A DNA stretch of 13,279 nucleotides from Stramenopiles sp. TOSAG23-2 (taxonomy: Eukaryota; Sar), in contig LT649810.1 in the NCBI GenBank assembly GCA_900128395.1, positions 1-13,279 of the forward strand, in the 5' to 3' direction. This document shows positions 8,934-13,279 of this stretch, one piece after another. The notes beneath the pieces were generated by a model. That model did not search any database. It saw only the letters and a list, made by a program, of their open reading frames with translations, and was not told where the DNA came from. The translations under genes were made by a program, and so were the position numbers. Every line of letters begins with the position of its first letter. Position 1 is the stretch's first letter.

Positions 8934-9689
8934 TCATACGGAAATCATTCCACCATCTTCTTCCTCGTCGTTGTAGAACCCGACATCAATATTTGTAATT
9001 CTTGCTTCTTCATTATTTATCGTAGTTTGCAATATAGACAACTTTGGTGGTGGGTTATTGTGGCGGAGATGATGATGTTACAACAGGTGTTGTTGCTTTG
9101 TTTGGGGTGGTAGAATTTGTCGTTTTGGAAATCGTATGAATAATTGATGATGGTGGTGGTGGTGGTGGTGGTGATGATGATGATGATGATGTTTCCACAA
9201 GTGTAGAAGATGAATCTAATGGTTTCCGTTTACTAGAAACAGTTTGATCGCTTTGTATTTCCAGTTTTTCTGTTTCTGTTACTGTGTTATTATCATTATT
9301 AGTATCATCATTTTTAACGACAATATCATTTTCAATTTGTTCTACTTCCCTTTTTTCTTTTTTGTCTTCGGGTAGTGCTTCTTGTTGTGCTAATTTTTGC
9401 AATGATTTTGGTGTCAATTTTTTATAAAGTATTTCTTTTCTCAGTGGTGATAAATACAATTTTTTTTTCTTGTGTTGATTTTTTAATCTCATAGCAGGTG
9501 AAGATTTTCCGCTTTAAAGTATCGTTCTGTTTTAATATTATAACTATGTATGAATATGTATCTTTTATTGTATTAAGCAATGTATTAGTAGATCGTAGTT
9601 TCATTAATCTGATTTGTTACCATCTTTTTTGGTCGATCTGGTGACTCTGGTACTGGGTTTTTTGACCACACGTCTTTTTTTTTTACCAT
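8934..9689 (-). CDS. small basic Pro/Ser-rich protein, probably three exons, unknown function
   Basis: I do not recognise this protein. The core exon (9082 to about 9526) reads a basic stretch (LYLSPLRKEILYKKLTPKSL), an acidic Asp/Asn/Glu stretch, then Ser6 and Pro7 runs. In its own frame it stops at 9055-9057, but the next segment, 8934-9041, is open in another frame and reads a convincing C-terminus ending DVGFYNDEEEDGGMISV. Removing 9042-9081 (GT...AG, phase 0 on both sides) joins them in frame. A likely first exon, 9621-9689, starts at an ATG and reads MVKKKDVWSKNPVPESPDRP before a GTAACA donor. Its join to the core exon is uncertain: the acceptor at 9527-9528 fits in phase, but one base too many in the 9505-9508 T run (plus strand) would then have to be assumed. 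A shorter alternative starts at the in-frame ATG at 9492. The gene is supported by frame logic, not homology. Confidence 0.45.
9042..9081 (-). other. candidate 40-nt intron
   Basis: On the minus strand this segment begins GTAACA and ends CAAAG. It contains the only stop of the core frame and connects two open frames at phase 0. The absence of a clear pyrimidine tract is a weakness; a one-base frame error is the alternative. Confidence 0.4.
9146..9191. repeat. GGT/GAT trinucleotide microsatellite
   Basis: About seven GGT units run directly into about six GAT units on the plus strand. In the minus-strand gene they encode the Pro7 and Ser6 runs, so length changes would keep the frame. Confidence 0.85.
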
Positions 9690-10036
9690 TCGTATGCGCC
9701 GGTTATATTTTGAATTTGAGTACAATTGAACCTAATTTAGTCCAAAAAATGAAAGTAGATGCAATTGAAAACTTGTATGTATAAACCCTGTAGTACAGAG
9801 GAAAATATTTATTATATATATAAATATAAAAAGAATAATATGTTATGGTATATTTATTTTTCCTTTACAGAAATAAAAAATTTAATATATACTTTTTACT
9901 TTTTCAATTTTCAATATTTTATTTATTTATTAAAAATAGTGGTGAGTGAATTAAGATTACGAACTCCCTCCTCATCATCATTTTTTGTTCATTCATTTTT
10001 TTTTTAATAAATTAAGTTTATAGCTGTATAGCTACC
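9690..10036. other. intergenic, no gene seen
   Basis: This AT-rich stretch lies upstream of the small minus-strand gene (start 9689) and downstream of the broken minus-strand locus (stop 10037). It should hold the promoter of the former. A plus-strand frame at 9759-10007 is dominated by Tyr/Phe/Ile/Asn codons and is not convincing. Confidence 0.5.
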
Positions 10037-10535
10037 TTACTTTGTCTCTGCTGTATCCATGTTATTTGAATGTTGTTGTAATTTGATTTCCTTGACATTA
10101 CTAACCAAAAAATTATTCAATAATATAGATAATTCCAATAATGCTTGTTGCATAATATTATTATGCAGTGGCAAGTTGTTGTGTAACCTTGGTCTTTGGA
10201 ATATCCCCATTCCCCATTCACTCAATTGTTGAACCGAACAGAGCTGTGGGCCATGCTGCAGTTCCACAACTGCCGTATCTGTAAGTCGAAGGAGACCAGG
10301 AACATTAGCAAATGCAGAGTCACCAACAATATTAGAACAGGAAAAATTGTTGATGAAGACAATAATTTAATAACAATGAAAAATTTTGCAAAGGTAATGG
10401 TATATGGCTATATTTGGAATAATCTCTTCAGTAAATGCCAGGTTATTATATTGAAAACTTTCATGTTTTATTTAGGGTTTTGTCTGTGCTATTCTCCTGC
10501 TAATCGACGCTCTCAAGTGCTAATCCATGCCAGAG
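10037..10535 (-). pseudogene. gene-like stretch in broken frames, unknown family
   Basis: The 3' part, 10037-10324, is 95 codons of ordinary-looking protein sequence, beginning GDSAFANVPGLLRLTD, then GPQLCSVQQLSEWGMGIFQ, and ending with a Leu-rich helix and AETK plus TAA. No in-frame ATG precedes residue 55 of this part. Immediately upstream, 10325-10407 is open in the next frame (TITFAKFFIVIKLL, then SSSTIFPVLILL). A single missing base in the CC at 10323-10324 would join the two. Further up, 10410-10465 reads best in a third frame (ESFQYNNLAFTEEIIPNI), and 10466-10535 in yet another (GLALESVD, a TAG at 10500-10502, QENSTDKTLNKT). This suggests a decayed gene, an assembly with base-level errors, or several small introns I cannot place; a 3' splice site at 10279-10280 is one alternative. 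No family is recognised. Confidence 0.35.
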
Positions 10536-10575
10536 GAAAAAAAGTAAAAACAGCAGGGAGAAAAAGTCAATCTCA

Positions 10576-10586
10576 GGGGGGGGGGG
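10576..10586. repeat. poly-G run of 11
   Basis: Eleven consecutive G residues stand out in AT-rich surroundings. Such a run is prone to length error in sequencing and to slippage in the cell. It lies just upstream (minus strand) of a pyrimidine-rich stretch and the broken minus-strand locus. Confidence 0.9.
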
Positions 10587-10790
10587 TGCCAATCGAATTC
10601 AAAATTAATAAATTAATTAATTATAATACAAATTAAAATAGATCGACGAAGTGTGGTAAATACATCAGAAGAAAAAATAACTTATACATTATATATATAT
10701 TTCTTTTTCATCAAAATAAACTATCAATTATCTCATTTGTATAAATAACAGATAATAAGAATAAGAAGAATAAAGAGTAAAAATAATAAA
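10587..10790 (+). promoter_or_regulatory. presumed promoter and 5' UTR of the CCCH-methyltransferase gene
   Basis: This is AT-rich sequence upstream of the start at 10791. It contains a TATA-like run around 10682-10701, about 90-110 nt upstream of the ATG, and an A/G-rich leader directly before it. The assignment rests on position only. Confidence 0.4.
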
Positions 10791-12236
10791 ATGCAGCGTT
10801 GTACCATTTGTAACACCAATATCAATAATGAAGAAGATGTAATATTTCCACTGTCCAAGAAAAATATCCCAGGATTTATTTGGGCGCATTATAGTTGTAT
10901 ATTAGATATTGTTGGTAATTTAAAAGATGGAGAAATCCCTACGTTCAAATGCAAAACAGTTTGTAAACATTGGAAAAAAAAAGGATATTGTTCCTTTCGT
11001 AAAGGTTGTTTTTTCTCCCATCCACCAAATGAAAGATTTAATAAAAAAAATTTACCATATAATAAAAAAAAGCGTATGAAAAAAAGAGTTAAAAATGGTA
11101 AAAGTAGAAGGGAAGGCAGGCAAAGGCCAAAAGTAGCCAATACTTCTCGTGCTTCCATTTTAAGGCGATTTTTGTTAGGAAAAATTGGTAGCGAGCGATT
11201 GAAAAAAGGTACTGGTATTTTAGATGTTGCTGGTGGAAAAGGTGAATTAGCGTTCGAATTCAATTATGTAAATGGAATTTCTGCGACTGTATGTGATCCT
11301 CGGCCAATGCTATTGCAAAAATTTAGAAGAAGATATCGATTAGGTTTATATCATAGAAATCCAGCTTTTGCTAAACATAGTATACCGATGCAAGAACATA
11401 TAACACCAGATACATGTGAAGACGATTTAAAAATAGCAACACCTGTAAAACATTTACGATTATTTTTTGATGAACGTTTATTTGAAAGAATATCCTTATC
11501 AACTTCTAGTAATGATGATAGTAATAATACATCATGGTTTGAAAATTCAATAGAAGTAGCACGTAATACATGTTGGACAAATAAAGGATTAACTCATGAA
11601 GATGATGAATGTAATATCAATAATCAAGATTTGAGTGATAAGGATGATGATAGGAGTTGTTGGTGTGATTGTTGTGATAAAGATTATAATGCAGAGCAAA
11701 GCTTTCAAAACGCTATTCAAGAAACAAAAGATAATGATGGTGAAGGTGTTGTAATTAAAGATTACGATGCAGCTCTTGATATTTTAACAAATGCAAGTGC
11801 TGTCGTTGGCATGCATCCTGATCAAGCAGCTGAACATATTTGTGATTTTGCATTGAAATATAAAATACCGTTTGCTTTAGTACCATGCTGTGTATATTCA
11901 AAACAATTTCCAAAACGAAAATTACCAGATGGAACATTAGTAAAATCTTATGAGCAACTATTGCAACATTTACAAAGTAAAGATCCTAGAATACGTAAAA
12001 ATCGATTGCCATTTGAAGGTAAAAATATTGTATTATGGTATGATCCTAATTTAGAACCTTTAGTTGTAACAAAGAAAAATAAAATGATGATAAATGAAGA
12101 GATTATCGTCGATGATGATGGAGTGGGTAAAGATGATAAAGATGATGGAATATCTAGTTTAATTTTTAAAGCTGTTATTGAAGAAATTAGGAAAAGAAAT
12201 GCAAGGAACAAGTTACCATGTATAGATGAAGATTGA
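10791..12236 (+). CDS. PARP-like C2HC plus CCCH zinc finger protein with a methyltransferase domain
   Basis: This is a 481-residue intronless frame with A at -3. C4, C7, H33 and C36 form C-x2-C-x25-H-x2-C, close to the PARP-type finger spacing. C58, C67, C73 and H77 form C-x8-C-x5-C-x3-H, a canonical CCCH finger, which usually binds RNA. A strongly basic linker (about 85-115) follows. From 140, GTGILDVAGGKGELAF is motif I of a class I SAM-dependent methyltransferase, and D169 in CDPRP sits where the SAM-ribose acidic residue is expected. An acidic, Cys-rich insert occupies about 235-310. VGMHPDQAAEH (339-349) and PCCVYSKQFPKR (365-376) recall the H-x-C/PCC layout of Trm13 and RRNAD1/METTL25-like proteins, which is a pattern match only. 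An RNA (tRNA or rRNA) methyltransferase is the best inference; the substrate is unknown. It converges with the next gene across 135 nt. Confidence 0.88.
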   Translation: MQRCTICNTNINNEEDVIFPLSKKNIPGFIWAHYSCILDIVGNLKDGEIPTFKCKTVCKHWKKKGYCSFRKGCFFSHPPNERFNKKNLPYNKKKRMKKRVKNGKSRREGRQRPKVANTSRASILRRFLLGKIGSERLKKGTGILDVAGGKGELAFEFNYVNGISATVCDPRPMLLQKFRRRYRLGLYHRNPAFAKHSIPMQEHITPDTCEDDLKIATPVKHLRLFFDERLFERISLSTSSNDDSNNTSWFENSIEVARNTCWTNKGLTHEDDECNINNQDLSDKDDDRSCWCDCCDKDYNAEQSFQNAIQETKDNDGEGVVIKDYDAALDILTNASAVVGMHPDQAAEHICDFALKYKIPFALVPCCVYSKQFPKRKLPDGTLVKSYEQLLQHLQSKDPRIRKNRLPFEGKNIVLWYDPNLEPLVVTKKNKMMINEEIIVDDDGVGKDDKDDGISSLIFKAVIEEIRKRNARNKLPCIDED

Positions 12237-12371
12237 GAATTAACAAATTAATTTTTCATTTTTTATTATCATATCATAGTAAAATATTAAAATTAAAACA
12301 CCAGCTATTTATGCATATGCATATTTATTATTTTATATAAAATTATTGACACGCGCGTAAGCACAAACACA
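12237..12371. other. short convergent spacer
   Basis: Both flanking genes end here, so 135 nt must hold two 3' UTRs or overlapping transcript ends. It is AT-rich and contains the perfect palindrome TATGCATATGCATA at 12310-12323, near its middle. Confidence 0.6.
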
Positions 12372-13156
12372 CTAATTTTGACCTTCAGCATGCATTGCGC
12401 CATCTAGTACAGCATTTGGTGGTCTATTATGCTCACTCCGTTGCGCTTCTTGATAAATCGTTCTAGGATGTGGTGGTTCTGGTGCATCTTTAGCCGGTGG
12501 TGGATTTAGATGCGGCCACATAACAGCTGGATGAGATTCTTCTATACGATGATACAACCTATCCGAATATTCATGATGAGGTGCAGACATTGTTCGTGGT
12601 TCACTTTGAACGGTGTTTTGAAAGTTATTTTTACCTAATTGTGTTGTCTCTGCTTCGGGCATTGCGACTAGTCTCATAACTTTATCACATCCTTTTGTTG
12701 TCCATGATTCTTTTTCACACATCCTTACAAGCGTTTTCACGCATGGCCCAGCCTTTCCAAAAACTTTATTACATTTATTCCATGAATCGCATAAAATACC
12801 AGTAATTCCACCAACACATGATTCTTCTTGTTCTGAACCTGTGGAGCTAGTTGCGCCAGTTGCGCCAGTTGCGCCAGTGGAACCAGTTCAATACAACAAT
12901 TTGAAAACACGTATTCTTCATATTGATGATGATCTTCAATCTAATATATATATATATATATATATATTCAATTGAACAGATTTTGTTTTTTCTATACATC
13001 TATATGTATATCAATGCATCATCGTTGACATGAAGTATATTATTTGTACACATTTTTTTCCTCACTCCCCTCCTTTTTATGCATAAAAATTATACTTGCC
13101 CTTTCTTTCCTTCTTTCAATGCTATTTCAATACTAAAGGATACAACGCACACAGCA
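12372..13156 (-). CDS. Cys-rich protein of unknown function, two visible exons, 5' end missing, one frame break
   Basis: The last exon (12372-12940) is open from a Gly-Ala-Thr repeat to TAG. It reads a Cys-rich segment (CVGGITGILCDSWNKC, then further Cys at near-regular spacing) and a His/Pro-rich tail ending GAMHAEGQN. I do not recognise the family. No ATG precedes the Cys-rich part in frame. Upstream, 12889-12940 reads IEDHHQYEEYVFSNCC in a neighbouring frame; one extra T in the TT at 12887-12888 would fuse the two frames. At 12941-13095 a GTATAA...TTAG intron (155 nt, phase 0) leads to a 61-nt exon, 13096-13156, reading AVCVVSFSIEIALKEGKKGQ. That exon is preceded by a strong pyrimidine tract, TTTAG and a CACTAAC box, so more exons lie beyond 13279. 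The frame break may be a sequencing deletion or a real mutation. Exon structure is inferred without homology. Confidence 0.5.
12849..12884. repeat. 9-nt tandem repeat, three perfect and one degenerate copy
   Basis: AGTTGCGCC occurs three times in a row (12849-12875), followed by AGTGGAACC (12876-12884). On the minus strand the copies encode Gly-Ala-Thr and Gly-Ser-Thr, a likely flexible linker. The frame break of the host gene is 3 nt beyond this repeat. Confidence 0.85.
12941..13095 (-). other. candidate 155-nt intron
   Basis: On the minus strand it begins GTATAA and ends in a TA run plus TTAG. Both flanking exons meet at phase 0 and stay open. The TA microsatellite at 12944-12967 forms its 3' end in place of a pyrimidine tract. 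Confidence 0.5.
12944..12967. repeat. (AT)n microsatellite inside the candidate intron
   Basis: Twelve AT units end 2 nt from the presumed AG acceptor of the minus-strand intron. Length variation here could affect recognition of the splice site. Confidence 0.85.
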
Positions 13157-13279
13157 CTAAATCAAGAAAAAACACAACAAATAATACGATAGATCAGGAT
13201 TGTTAGTGCATTTCAAAATGGAAGTTAATTTAAGTACTAATTTAGTATACTAATTTATGTATATTTGATAGAGAGGTAT
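13157..13279 (-). other. partial upstream intron of the Cys-rich gene
   Basis: Reading the minus strand towards the 61-nt exon, a CACTAAC box (13202-13208), a T-rich tract and TTTAG (ending at 13157) appear in the order expected of a 3' splice site. No coding exon is seen between this and the window edge. Confidence 0.4.

Noticed and set aside
9759-10007. 82-codon plus-strand frame
   Set aside because: Dominated by Tyr/Phe/Ile/Asn with no motif; more likely AT-rich spacer.
10500-10570. Signal peptide on the minus strand (FSLLFLLFFLW, then HGLA)
   Set aside because: The hydrophobic run is encoded by a pyrimidine-rich stretch that could equally be an intron 3' end, and no in-frame ATG precedes it.
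10196-10636. 146-codon plus-strand frame
   Set aside because: Part of it is antisense to the better-looking minus-strand coding stretch and its end is translated AT-rich sequence and the poly-G run; no domain seen.
12849-12884. CRISPR-like or regulatory direct repeat array
   Set aside because: The 9-nt units are directly adjacent without spacers and keep the reading frame of the surrounding gene, so they are a coding minisatellite.

Overview
The window looks like nuclear DNA from a unicellular eukaryote. It is AT-rich, its long reading frames use the standard code, and all three long genes have an A at position -3 of the start codon. Proteins carry Ser/Asn/Lys/Asp low-complexity tracts, and there are TA, GGT/GAT and GA microsatellites. 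Candidate GT-AG introns are visible in the short genes only, one with a CACTAAC branch-point-like motif. The first gene is a convincing LRRC56/ODA8-type protein, so the organism or a life stage probably builds motile cilia. Intron-poor long genes with such tracts would suit a stramenopile such as a centric diatom, but that assignment is weak inference.

Layout. 1-324: gene-free flank with a degenerate 10-nt repeat. 325-3183 (-): LRRC56-like gene. 3184-4000: divergent promoter region with two adjacent near-perfect inverted repeats. 4001-8392 (+): intronless gene for a 1463-residue protein that I do not recognise, with coiled coils and one C-x4-C-x18-C-x2-H cluster. 8393-8933: convergent spacer. 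8934-9689 (-): small basic, Pro/Ser-rich protein gene whose true C-terminus lies in another frame, best explained by a 40-nt intron. 9690-10036: no gene seen. 10037 to about 10535 (-): gene-like stretch in broken frames, either a pseudogene or damaged consensus sequence. 10791-12236 (+): protein with a PARP-like C2HC cluster, a CCCH zinc finger and a Rossmann methyltransferase domain. 12237-12371: short convergent spacer with a 14-nt palindrome. 12372 to the right edge (-): spliced gene for a cysteine-rich protein with a one-base frame break beside a 9-nt tandem repeat; its 5' part is missing.

The genes do not form an obvious functional unit. The LRRC56-like gene and the 1463-residue gene share one divergent promoter region and could be co-expressed, but nothing in the second protein proves a ciliary role. 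I found no mobile element, CRISPR array, rRNA or tRNA. The most informative features are the three short minus-strand genes, whose real extent only appears after comparing frames, and the uncharacterised 1463-residue protein.
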